Assembly: GCA_001792895.1 (NCBI GenBank)
Contig: MARA01000037.1
Location: 332,554 to 396,553, forward strand
From: Lentinus brumalis
Lineage: Eukaryota; Basidiomycota; Agaricomycetes; Polyporales; Polyporaceae
Direction: 5' to 3'
Length of the DNA stretch: 64,000 nucleotides
A model generated the notes under the pieces. That model did not search any database and had not been told where the DNA came from. It saw nothing but the letters and a program-made list of their open reading frames with translations. The translations under genes were made by a program, and so were the position numbers. Below, piece after piece: positions 1 through 11,100 of this stretch. How positions within the stretch are numbered: the first letter of the stretch is position 1; each line of letters opens with the position of its first letter.

Positions 1-97
1 CGCCCATGTTGGACTCTGAGGTCACGGCGCCTCTTTCATTCATATCCACGGACCACGACTGAGTTGAGCCTCACATCCCCACTCGATTCCTACCACG

Positions 98-780
98 ATG
101 TCCGACTCTACGCAGCCGAAATCGAAGGGGTTCGACATCTACATGTCAGGCTATCTCCTCACTCTTGACATGATCACCTACCTCTGCCTATACAAATATG
201 GCGCCACCAAATCCATTGTCAAGGACATGGGTCCGCTCGACACCGCGTGCTATTACTTCAACCTTCGCAGCGTTATCGACGCTCCTACCCTCATATATAT
301 GCCGTACAAGGACAAGGCTCAAGGAGACAAGCTTGTCGATCGCTGGCTCCTTCCCGGCAAGGTCGTCTTCTTCCAACCCGGCACCACCCCACCCCCTCTT
401 TCGTTCGACGAGGAGACCAGGGCCTATTTGAATACTTGGCTTCCGCGAGACCTCTTGCTTAAAGATGCATTCAAAGACCTCCGCTTCGTCAAGAGGCTCT
501 GGCCTCGCGGTGAACGCCGTACGTATTCAGCTTCTGTCCAACCACATCGACAGGCTGACGCCGCTCTTAGCGACTGGCATCGTCCTTCATTCGATACGCA
601 TGCTCAATGACAAATATCGTGAAAAGTTCCAGAAATCGCAACAAGCGTGGATTGACCTCGGCAAGAGTCGTGGTATTGTCGATAGAAAGCTCGTACGTCC
701 TACTCATAAACTCCTCCGGTCTAACATGCTCATCTGGGTCACCATAGCCTCCAGCATTCCCTGTCGTATGGGCAATTTAG
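98..780 (+). CDS. Small unknown protein, copy 1 (intact)
   Basis: I do not recognise this family. Three exons close in phase: 98-518, 571-692 and 748-780, with introns of 52 and 55 bp (GTACGT..TTAG and GTACGT..ATAG), giving 191 residues. The product starts MSDSTQPKSKGFD and carries a conserved WLLPGK core and a LWPRGER segment just before the first intron; no signal peptide or membrane segment is visible. A second copy lies about 1.4 kb downstream in the same orientation and matches it along most of its length, including the position of the first intron, which is the best support that this is a real gene. The start is the first ATG, in a CACGATGTCC context. The function is unknown. Confidence 0.6.
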
Positions 781-1490
781 CATCTCGTCCGTCATCAGCT
801 GTGAGTCGTCTGTTGGTTCATAGTCTCGTCTACTCAACTACTTCTTCAGGTCGTGTACACTACTCATTCCCCATGACTTCACGCACTTCATAATGGTCTT
901 CTGCATGTTTCACTGTTGTCGCTGCTTTGTGTACTTTGGACGGACTCACATCATGGACACCCGATCTTGCGCATCATCATCAATCCTGCTTATTCAATGA
1001 GCTTGTACTACATACATATACAATTCCGTTCTATCTGTTTCGTCGAGGCACCACCGCTCTCCTACCATCCCTTGCGTTCACATCCATGGCTGCAGCGTTC
1101 GCGGAACACACAGTGCTGCAACAAGCAAACGCCGCCATCGTGGGCTCGCAGACGGACGGGCCGGCCGTCGGAAGATACAATAGAATTGGTGAGTTCCCGG
1201 GCCGGTACATACCTGGACCTGTCAGGTCGTACTGTCTGTCCGAGCCGCGCCGTCTGACAGTACTGTCACTGTAGAACATGAGCTTTGAAGCCGATCGAAC
1301 GACGCAAAGGGCCACCATTTGATCTTGTCAACCAAACCCACCAGGCCCGAGGCGAGGCGCCGGAGCTCTCTTTCATCTTGCTTTCGACGACGACGACCCT
1401 CGTCTTGCGGGCCTCCTTTCGTCCGTCCTCCGCTCGCGCGCGCTTTGACGACGTTCACGTCCGCAAAAAACGCGACTCCTACTACTTATC
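781..1490. other. Gap between the two gene copies
   Basis: No gene is supported here; the open frames lack splice-consistent or conserved content. It should hold the terminator of copy 1 and the promoter of copy 2. Pyrimidine-rich stretches (about 1370-1440) precede the copy 2 start, as is common for fungal promoters. Confidence 0.4.
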
Positions 1491-2105
1491 ATGTCCGAGT
1501 CTGCGCAGCGGCCCAAGGCCCCGAAGAAGTTCGACATCTCTGTCTCGGGGTACTTCTTCAACGCCGACATGATTTCCCGCCTCTGGGTGCGCGTATACGG
1601 CGCCACCCCCACATTGTCGACAACATGGGTCCGCTCGACACCGCCAGTTACTACTTCGAGCGCCGCAGCGCTGTTGAGGCCCCACTCTTATCCGCGTACA
1701 CTAATACAGGAACAAGAAAGGCGAGATTGATGCCCGTTGGCTCCTTCCCGGCAAGGCCGCTTTCTTCCGTCCGAGCACCAAGCCTCCCGATCTCCCGTAC
1801 CACGACGCCGCCACCGAGGCTTACTTGGACACTTGGGCGCCCCGAAAAGTCTTCGACGATCATGTGTTCGACGATATATTCTACGCACAGATGCTCTGGC
1901 CTCGCGGTGAACGCCGTATGTGCCCAATTTTCTCGCTTTCACGTCCTCCAACTCACTGACTGTCTCTCCAGCGACCGGCGTCTCCCTCCAAGCGATACGG
2001 ATGCGGAACGAACGGTACAAGGAGGAGCACCTGCGGTCCAAAGCAGCTTGGGCCAAGCTAACTGATTGTCCTGATGACGACATTTTATGTCCTACCTGTC
2101 TTTGA
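1491..2105 (+). pseudogene. Small unknown protein, copy 2 (decayed or mis-sequenced)
   Basis: A direct duplicate of the gene at 98-780. It starts MSESAQRPKAPKKFD and keeps the WLLPGK and LWPRGER segments and the same intron (about 1917-1972, GTATGT..CCAG), ending at a TGA at 2103-2105. The reading frame is broken. A one-base gap in the CCCCC run at 1606-1610 shifts the frame. A second one-base gap is needed near 1679-1682, and an in-frame TAA follows near 1700. One C-run gap could be a sequencing error like others in this window, but the extra stop favours a true pseudogene. The terminal exon also diverges from copy 1: copy 1 has a second intron, while this copy reads straight to a stop. Confidence 0.55.
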
Positions 2106-2797
2106 CCTCCTCTGTTCTAACCTTTCCATCTGAGCGGACAATAGTCTCCTCCCTTCCCTGTCGAGTGGGCTATATAAGCCCATGGGGGCACGAGCTCGCC
2201 GGCGGACGAGAGCTCGGGTGCGTCGATCGGTTTTGGGCTGTCGGAGTGGAACCAGGTCGTGGACGGTCGTGTAACGTCCTGACAGTTTCATTGTTCGTCT
2301 CTGGTCGCACAGACCTCCCGCAGTGGCCACGGAGGGGCGAGGGTGTGGTCCCAAACGTCACGCCGGTCTTTCGGGCAGACGTGGGGGAAGAAATCAAATC
2401 GCGGAAGGACAATGTTCGACCTATCTGGTTTTGTGCCACCAAAATACTTCACGACTACGGTCGTTCGTCGGCGGTACAGCAGCTTACAATCAACCGGCAT
2501 GCGCTCCGCTCGTTGCATGCTTTACGTGCACATGTATCGACTCACTCACTGCGACATCATACGTGCTCTCCGTGGATACTGGTCTGTGTCTTGCATTAAC
2601 ATTCCTCACCTGAGTCGTGGGCTGGTTTTACGGGGAAATGATATGCAGGACATGTTCCGCGCAGTCACCTGCCGTCCGCGAGATGTCCCGTTCTGGGGCT
2701 CAGACTGCTGGTGGTGGTTGTTGTCTTATGTATACAGACAATGCGTTGTACGCTGATTTCTACACAAGCAATCGAAGCAGCACTCGATATGATGGCA
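2106..2797. other. Intergenic, with an isolated palindromic TATATAA
   Basis: No gene is supported. A palindrome GGGCTATATAAGCCC sits at about 2168-2182. It resembles a TATA box but no coding region follows it convincingly on either strand. The right part should hold the terminator of the minus-strand deaminase gene. Confidence 0.35.
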
Positions 2798-3649
2798 TTA
2801 GTGCAGAGGATGGCACGTCCCATTGACCCTCGCACACCCTGCAGGGCATGGAGCGTCCGGGTTAAACTGCCAGAAGAACAGCCGGTCCGTCTCGTTCGTC
2901 AGCACCCCTCCCAGCAGCCTCGCCTGGTTCGGCAAGTCGAATGACTGCCTGAATATCTCGATAGACGGGACCCGGATTTGGCCCCAGCCCTGCTGAATGA
3001 GGGCTTCTATGCTCGTTCCGTAGATGTACTCGCGGAAACCGGTCCATCGAATCGCGGAGGCGCACTGGAAGATGGGCGGAGTTGAGTGTAGTCCCGGCGG
3101 GACCATGGCTAGGCAACGAAACTGACCATGGGGCAGCTCTCGGCGTTTGTATACAGACTCAGCTGGCTGAATGCCGCTTGTGCCTGGCTCGGGGTGAACT
3201 TGAACGGACCCGCGGGGTCCGTCATGATTTTCGTGCAGTTCTGTATTGCCACCATCTCTCCTGGGAAGCAGCACAAGACACGCACACGCCGTCAGCTAGA
3301 GCGTTCACGTACTTGTGCCTTGAACAGTGCATAGAGGCTACGCACCGTGCAGTGTGGGGTTACCCGTCTGCCGCCCGGAGTTGACCCCGAGGCACACGAG
3401 CTCTCCCAAGCCGAGTGCGGTGTGGTTGACGATGACGCTCGCGAACGCGCTGAAGGTGCACGGGGAGACGAGCTCTGCGACAGCAGCGTTTGCGTGGCGT
3501 ATCCAGAAGGCGCGTGTGCTGGACGGGATGCTGTTGATAGACAGCGTCGAACCTCCGATCACGTCTTGGATTGTGTCTTGTGCGGACGCGGAGACACAGG
3601 CTGGGACGCCGAGCAAGAGCAGCCCTGCAGGGAATATGGCACGCAGCAT
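2798..3649 (-). CDS. Secreted cytidine/deoxycytidylate deaminase-fold protein
   Basis: Three exons, 3649-3346, 3260-3127 and 3064-2798, join in phase to 234 residues. The start gives a hydrophobic leader (MLRAIFPAGLLLLG) ending near an Ala-rich site, so export is likely. The deaminase signature is seen: HGE (split by intron 1) supplies one zinc ligand and the proton shuttle, and PMCAS after ESC supplies the PCxxC pair; intron 2 falls inside this motif. The C-terminal third carries a CPAGC-type pair. The family is the CMP/dCMP-type zinc deaminase fold, known in fungi as extracellular or secretory-pathway proteins of uncertain substrate. Possible N-glycosylation sites (NHT, NCT, NET) agree with secretion. 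An in-frame ATG further upstream exists but would bury the leader. Confidence 0.85.
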
Positions 3650-4283
3650 CGCGTCGGGGCTGTCGCTGGTACTCTCGACTTCTGCAGGTGGGAGCGAAGG
3701 TGGGTTACGAAGGAGCTCGCGTTCGCCATTATGAGCGGTCCAGCAGCTCCCGTAGCGTCCTGGAATACGCATAGGGCTGGCCGCTGAGATGCGGACGCTG
3801 TTAGATGTTACGGAACACCGATGTCAGCGATGTCAGTGTGACTGATTCCGACGCCTGTACCTGTCGTGCCGTCGTGCCTTGTTTTCACGGACAATGCTGC
3901 TGCCGCGAACCAACACGGCGGGTGCATACAGGAAGTTCCCAAGGGCGCATTGAAGAAGCACAGTCAACCGTCCGGCATGCCTCGGAGAGAAGCGCTAATG
4001 GGAACGCGATGGAGGCCAAAGGACTTCGTGGCAATGGGATGGACGTCCAGCGCCGTCCTACCAGCGAGGTGCATCCTGATGATACCTATACGAAGACATC
4101 AGCGGAGCGAGTACTCATATCGCGTGGTAAGAAAACATCGTTTGAGGACTCACCATTATGCCCCGTGCTCGACACCGCAAGCCGAGACCGTTGCTTTGGT
4201 GGATTACGTTACAAAAGAACTCTCGTTGACTCTCTATACGATACACGCGTACATACCTATGCAGTCTTCTCTCTTACCTCCCC
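3650..4283. other. Intergenic between deaminase 5' end and reductase 3' end
   Basis: No gene is supported. It should contain the promoter of the minus-strand deaminase and the terminator of the minus-strand reductase; no clear TATA box is visible. Confidence 0.4.
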
Positions 4284-5767
4284 TTACTTCTGGAGCTCCG
4301 GTGGCGGGGAGGCCCACGACCAACCCAACCCATCGCCAAACAAGCCAGAAACCTTCTCTTCCAACGCCACCCGCCGTTCCCTATCCTTGCCTTCCTTGAC
4401 GGCATTAAGTTCGGCGCCCTTCCGGCCAATCCCTACCGCGAGGTTCGCCTTGACGGCACGCCACGCCCGCACGCTCTCGTGCACCTCCTCAGGATTGCTC
4501 AGCCCGACGACGACCGGCATGTCAAGTTCGGCGCCCTTCCGGTAGCCAAACCCTACTGCGAGGTTCGGGAGTCCTCCAGGCCACTGCTCGTCTTCACAGA
4601 GCTTCGCCGCCTTCTGGGCCGCCTCCTTCAGCTCAGGGGAGGCGGGGTGCCATGACGGCGGATTGGGCGTGAGAAGGCCCATGTTGAGCGGGGATGCAGT
4701 GAGGAGCTGCCCGACCTTGGCGCGCTCGCGGAACGCTGGGGCGTACGTGGCGAACGCGCTGTTCTGCAGAGAGATGTGGCAGTACGAGAGCAGGACGTCG
4801 AGCGGCTTAGATGTAGTGTGCTGCACAAGGGTGGCGATCCGGAGAAGCGTCGGGAGCGGGTATGCTGCATGATTGCGCGTGAGTAGAGGCGAACGCATGG
4901 GCGAGAAGTTCACCCACCAGAGATCCCGACGTGCTTGATCTTCCCCTCCGCTTGCAGCTTGCGGAGCTCTGCAACGGCGGCGAGAACCTTCTCATCGCCT
5001 TCGCCCCAGATCTTCCCTTCCTGGCCGGGAGCGAGTCCGTATTCGGCGGCCTTCTCCTTGTCCGCGAGGATCTCCTCGGGTTTCGCTGGGGCGATGGGAC
5101 CCACAGGCGTACATACGAACTCTACGTCGTGCACATACACAGTGTCGAGATAGGTGGTATGAAGGCGCTCAAGGCTGCGTTCGATACTCTTCCGGATCGT
5201 CGCCGGCGAGTAGTCAAACTCAGACTGCAGAAGGCCATACCGGCCGACCTTGGTCATCTAGAACGCAAGCGATGATCTTTGGTTATCGAGCGACACAGGA
5301 TTGGAGGATGACGACGTACGAGTTGATAAGACGATCGAGGGAACAGCGGCTCCAGCTCCTTCAGTGCGGTGCCCAGCACGATCTCGGATGGTCCGTAGTA
5401 CGCCGACGTATCGAAAGCACGGATGCCATAGCTAGGGGCACAGTGAGCACCGATGATCATCACTTGAGAAATCGATGGATGAGGCGCACCGCAGGGCCAG
5501 CCGGACAGTGCGAATTGGCACATCACTTGCTAGCAGATCTTCGGAGTTATAGTAGTTGGAGAACGTCGCTGCTCCAAACACGATCTCGGGCAATGCCAAG
5601 GGCCCGATACTGGACTATCTGGCCATCAGTAGTGTGAAACCATATGTTAGTCGCGCGGGACGCACCAACGGGATACCCTCAACGGGCGCATCTTCCTCGG
5701 TGTCTAGGATATCCTCGAGCAGTGGTACCGAGAAGACCGGCTGCACTGAGTCAAGCTTGACGACCAT
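4284..5767 (-). CDS. ARA2: Aldo/keto reductase, D-arabinose 1-dehydrogenase (ARA2) type
   Basis: Exons are 5767-5666, about 5609-5490, 5431-5320, 5257-4918 and 4864-4284 (about 418 residues). The family oxidises D-arabinose with NAD+ in the fungal erythroascorbate pathway and acts in the cytosol. The AKR catalytic tetrad is seen in order: D and Y in AFDTSAYYGPSE, K in TKVGR and H in YVHDVEF. Yeast Ara2 features are matched by LERLHTTYLDTVYVH, GIS-YP and LLSYCHISLQN. All joins close in phase except exon 1 to exon 2: exon 1 ends in phase 0 while exon 2 needs phase 2, so either a one-base gap sits at the exon 2 start or the join is different. The C-terminal quarter holds a duplicated segment (see findings). 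A TATAAA lies about 100 bases upstream on the coding strand. Confidence 0.85.
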
Positions 5768-6120
5768 CCTGTATTTCTTTCTCTCGCTGGTGGTGGTGGT
5801 GGTATCGATGCAGGTGTAGAACGCCGGGGGTCGCGTAAGTAGATGGGCTTCTTTCTCTGCTGGCTTTATACTCCGCCGATCCCCAACTGGGCGATGTCAT
5901 CATCCCGATTCTCACCAAACGCAGCAGTCACGTTACAATTTCTCGCCCCGGACGCGCAGGAGCGATGAGGCGGACAGGCGGGCAACGAGCGGGGCGGGCG
6001 GGTACGGTAGGAAGCAAGGAAGACGTGGGATTGGGCGCACGAAGTTTAGTACAAGAGGCGTGTTATGCGACATTCTCCAGATGCGGCTCCGACACAAACT
6101 CTCCCGCACTAACAGACACC
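5768..6120. other. Intergenic between reductase 5' end and NDUFA4-like 3' end
   Basis: Contains a short GGT-type microsatellite near 5788-5803 and the reductase promoter. No gene is supported. Confidence 0.4.
5865..5870 (-). promoter_or_regulatory. TATA box of the aldo/keto reductase
   Basis: TATAAA on the minus strand about 100 bases upstream of the ATG at 5767, a normal spacing for fungal class II promoters. The distance is measured; the role is inferred. Confidence 0.5.
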
Positions 6121-6635
6121 TCAGAGCCTCTTCCGCTCCCAGCTGAATCAGCGCACAACGCGATAGAACATCGTCAGTCACCACACGCCCACGAGCAGAT
6201 GAGGGCAGAGGAAACGTACTTCTTCTCGAAGTGCTGGTTGACGGTGAGGAGCTTGGTGTTCTCATCGGGCTTGATGTCGTTCCAGGGGGTCGGGTTGTCC
6301 TTAGTCCAGACAACTGCACACATTGTTAGGCCGGCTTGCCTCCGCGCGACCATAGAGGGAAGACGCACCGTGAGGACCGCGCGCGAGGCGAGTCAAGTAC
6401 CAGGTACCACCCGCCACGACAACGCCAACAATAGCATAGCTACGCAGCAATGAGACCCTCGACTCGCCAGTATGGAACGTTAGCATGCATGGATGCTTGA
6501 CTCACATAGGGATTGCCTGGAGACGGATGTCGAACCACGGCCGGGTCAAAACTCAACGCGCACAGCGCAACGATAACCACAAACCTCGACGGCAAACCAG
6601 TGCTTCATGAACGCGCCCCTGCGGAGGTTCGACAT
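6121..6635 (-). CDS. NDUFA4/B12D-type mitochondrial respiratory subunit
   Basis: A very small gene spread over five exons (6635-6585, 6516-6506, 6439-6369, 6313-6220 and 6142-6121) that close in phase to 82 residues. One exon is only 11 bases. The product has a short basic N-terminus (MSNLRRGAFMKHWFAVE), one membrane segment (about residues 18-37), then R-LARGPHVVW and NPTPWNDIKP, which match the human NDUFA4 pattern of a single membrane span followed by NPD-CW and NPEPWN. The family (MLRQ/B12D) sits in the mitochondrial inner membrane and is associated with cytochrome oxidase and complex I. Identification rests on this pattern read by eye. The gene ends 353 bases upstream of the reductase start and has the same orientation. 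Confidence 0.85.
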
Positions 6636-8103
6636 CTTGTGCGACAGCGAAGACGGAGGATAGGAAAGCGGAAGGAGTTGAACGTTGCGGTCACGATGCT
6701 CGGCGTCCTCGCCATCGCCTGGCTTTTCGACTTCTCCCGACCGGGCGTCATTATTCCCACGGGCCGGCGCCGATGCGCCTGGCCGTCGTCTCGCCCAGCC
6801 CAGTCATCGTCCTTCCATCGCCTGTCTGCAAGAATGTATCGCAGATGCAAGTGTGCTAGTATAGCAATCGGAGATACTAGCTTGCTCAGAAGCTACTGCG
6901 ATGTACTGTGCGGTTTGTGGTGTAAGTTCTGTCAGAGCTAGCGCTGCACGCGAACTGCAGGAGACATCGAACTACGGACTATGGTCTGAACATCCTACAC
7001 ATCTTTCCCACAACGCTACTACTTGCCGACGTCGTAGAGCCCGGGGTTACGTGCAAAGCCGCGTAGTTTCCGAGGTGTCGTCCAAATGTATCGCACCGCC
7101 GTGACGGAAACGTAGAGTGGCTGTGGACGGGTCTTCGACACGGTCTGTCAACGAATATAAAGATGCCCAGATCGTGGCCGATGAGGCTTGAAGAGTCAGC
7201 CTCGTTGTGACACAGTGAAGGTCTCACTGGCACTGCTGATCTCCTGGCAGAGTAGGATGGGACACCGTTGGCCCTACTAAGTTCGCCCCCCAGTTCGAGG
7301 CTCCTCACATGAAGCCTCTGGGGCAGCCTGCTGAAGAGGTTCTCCCGCACTTGCCACTTCTCATTGCCACCGCAGACCAACGAAGAACATCAAGGTTCAA
7401 TTCGGTCTACGGGAACCCCTTGCGATGTGACAAGTCGTACTGTTACCATGTAAATGGTGCAGCGTTCGCCAGATGCATTTCATCGAGACCCGAGAGCCAC
7501 CTGTCTGGAAGCACACATTCAGAGTTCGACAACAGGGTCTGGAGCCAGAAAGACCACTCACACCTGGGCACGACTCAGAAGCACCCCGCAATGCACGCCC
7601 TACAGACCTCCGACCCGTACGGAGAAACCCCCATACCTGTTCCTCGACATGCGGTTGCAAGCGAGATCAGTTGAAACGCGTACCGGCACCGTGAAGTCTC
7701 CACGCCGCTGGCTCATCGCCTGCCAGATGCAATCGCATATTGAGCCACCGCTACGGACACGCGGCTCGAAGTACGTACCTCAGACGGTCCCGGACGAACT
7801 CGCACCGTTGTAGATTTTCCTGGTGGCCCTATCTCGCTGGGTCCACTCACCCTGAACGCGTCTGCCGTCCGTTCTGTCAACTTGCCTCCGTGCCTCGACC
7901 TCAGTCACGCTTCGAACTGGACTGACGGTCCCACTTGCACCGCGCTGATCCCAGGAGCTGCAGGGTCAGGCAGAAGAGAGGAAGAGAAAGAAGATGGAAT
8001 TGCGACAACAAGCAACGGCAGCACAGCGATGAGAGTACAGCAAGAACGTCCAACGTCACGATCAGCACACGACCAGTGGGGCAGCACAGCGGGGATGGGC
8101 CCA
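6636..8103. other. Intergenic, 1.5 kb, no gene supported
   Basis: Several overlapping open frames exist (for example on the minus strand 6979-7380 and the plus strand 7454-7813), but none has splice-consistent partners, codon bias or recognisable motifs. It should hold the NDUFA4-like promoter and the 3' region of the nucleoporin gene. Confidence 0.4.
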
Positions 8104-11100
8104 CTACGCAGAGGCCTGACTGGATTTTTGCACCCGCTTCATTCGGCTCGCAATCTCCGTCCGTAGCTCGCCCAAGAGGACCCGCCCGCGCGGAGATAGA
8201 TCCGTCTGCGAGTCCGCTGCGACGAGCACCTGGTCGATGAGCGTGTACGGCAGCCATGTCGCCGCGGCCGTCTTTGACAGCTCGTCCGTGAGGCGCGCAT
8301 CGCTCTGCGAATGGTCGAATTATCGGCAAGGGAGGCGAGAAGAAGAGAAGCGGACGGGAGAAGCGGGAGTCGGGGCAGCAATGAGACAGAGTTCAGAAGC
8401 ACGAAGACCAGCACGAACGGACGGTGCACTCACCCTGCGCATCATCGATAGCGTGTGGTCCACTGCAGCCTCCAGCACCTCGTATCGCAGGCACGTACGG
8501 ATGAGGTACTCCGGGTGATGCTCCTAAGTCGGCGTGTCAACGTTCGCATGAGTACTCAGATGTTCCGTATTGCGCCTGGAAGCATCAACTCACCTCAAGT
8601 GTATGGATCAGCCACGGTGGTGGGGGCGATGTCCTATCGAAGCTCATGATCGTCTCCAGCGCGACCTTGGTATACCGGTAGTCCGTCTGGGGCCCATCGT
8701 GCCGCTCGAGGGACTGCCGCAGATACCGCCAGCCCTTCTCGGCCGGGGTCCCGGGCCACGACGAGATTTTGTCCGTCAGGAGCCAATCAGACGTGTCCTC
8801 GCTCCTGCAGAAACAAAACATGAGCACCCGCTGCACGTCCCCATGACCCCGCGGCAGATAACGGGGGTTGACAGCAGGAATGGACTTACATGACGGAGTC
8901 TGGATGTCTCGACAGCCTGAGACACCGGCCAGTGAGGTGCCCAAAGAGATCGGACATGTCTACATCGAGGCTGCGCGCAGTCGCCATTGCGGTGTTGAAG
9001 CGGTTCGCCTGGGCCAGACGTAACACGATTGAGGGCGGAGGTAGCGCAAATTCTAGAGGCCCATCAGTCAGGCAATGAGGTGATGCAATGGATGCATTGC
9101 GCATGAGAAACACGAAATCAACGGTCGGAGGCCGGAAGCGGAGAGAACGCACCACCAGCCGACAACAACGTGGGGTCCCTCCGGACGAGCTCGACCCGCG
9201 CAGACAGTAACGTGTACTCGTACTGCATGTCTTTCAGTTCCACGACCTCAGAGTCACGCTTGCCCAGAGCGTATTTGTCCTCCGGGATGTGTTTGGTCAA
9301 TCTGCGGCGCTTGCGAGGCTGTAACGCGGTAGCTGGATGAGTAACACTTCCTTTCCCAAATTCTCCTAACTCACTTCGTGCCCCGTTTCAGCAGTGATGG
9401 GAAGCGTTATCCACTGGCTTTTCGGGTCCACAAGCGCAAGCGAATTCATCGCAACGACGTAAGCTTCGAGCTGCAGCTCAGCAAGCTCGGCGAAGGCAGA
9501 CGCATCGCCCATGATGGCCGCGAGCTTCCTCGCCCGCTGGTACATCGTCAACGCAGCTACCCAACCGTTAACACCGCCGAACACACCGCTAAATGGAGCA
9601 AGGCAGACTCACCATTCCGATAATCACCCCTGGAGACATACCACGTGTAGAGGATCCTCGAGTAGAACGGTCGGATCCGTGGGTCCGCGTTCCGGGCCTT
9701 GAACGCGAGCGCATCCTCGACCTCGTCGGCAAGTCCGGCGAAGTTGAGCGCCATCAGCCTGTCCACGGCGTTCTCCTCGCACATCCGGTAGAGCAGCTGA
9801 CTTATACAGTCCCTCTTTCTGGAGAACCCGCGTCAGCAGCTGTAGCGAAGAGAACGAGTTGCCTCAACATACAATCTCTCATGGGGCGCGGATATGAGGG
9901 CAGTGTACGCATCCTCGTACTGCCCAAGATCGGTCAACCCCTTTATCACATTGTGCCACAAGGTCGTCGTGTCGAGCCCAGGCTCCGCGCAGGAGAGCGC
10001 GAGCTGCGTGAAGAACACGTCGTGGTAGGTACTCAGAGCGGCTCTGAACAGATCGGCGACGTGCAGATAGAAATCGAACTGCGTGGCAAAGAGGCCTTCG
10101 CCTGGAAGCACGACCGCGAACGCTTCCTGATCGTCGATCGACATTGCAGAGTGCGGGCCTGAGCGATACAAGGAGGCAAGATGCATGAAGGGTCAGCCGG
10201 ATCGTATATGGAGTAAGAAGCCTGGGCTCACCGAAGCTGCCTGCTAAGATCTCCATCGCGGAGGAGGCATCGTCGTATCGGCCCTCGTCTAACCACAATC
10301 GGCCTAATACGTACGTCACGCCCGGTGTACGCGGGAACCATGAGAGAACCTCCCGTGCGACTTCGCGATAACCCAGGGCACGCAGCCTCTCGCAGAAGAG
10401 GATCTCTTGGCGGGTCGCGTGAGCAGGGGACAACGACTGCAGCAGGCCTGTAGCATCCAGGAAACGGTGGGCGGCGACGGGGAGTCCAGCAGAATGGCCG
10501 TACAGGGTCGCTAGGCGGTGCACAAGTGAATAAGTCGGTTGGAATCTGGCCCCACGGCTAGCGGAAACGTGCATGTTGCGCAGCTTTGCCACTACATCGT
10601 CGTCAGCTCCGGGGGCGCCCAGCGCTGTTTGAACTGACGGAGTCGCGTTGTCTCCAGCGGGCTGCCGCGCCACGAAGCGGAGCATTGCGACCCCGCGAAA
10701 GACGACAAAGATCTCAGACAACAGTCCGGGGTCCCACTGTGGGAGGTCGTTGGCGACGAAGAAGAGGAGAGTGACAAGGGCAAGCGCAATGTCGTAACGC
10801 GCGTGGACGGTGGTGGTGACGTACGAAGCAGTGAGGGCCTTCGACCACTCAGGGCTGATGGGTCGCGAAAGGAGCTCTCCGTCGTCTTCTTCGCTCTTCA
10901 CCTCCTTGTCGAACCCTCCGATGATATCGAGGACGTACCGCGCCCTCTCCTGGACCTTCCCGAGCTTTTCCAACCGCGCCGTGAGCCACAGCCCCAGAGC
11001 TTCATCGACCTCTTCATTCATAAAGAGCGCTCCAGCTTGATCCTGGACGATGTCGGCATACGTGAAGGCAATCTCTTGACGGGCGAGATCCGTTATTCTG

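Noticed and set aside
2168..2182. Palindromic TATATAA as a promoter
   Set aside because: No coding region with splice or motif support follows on either strand.
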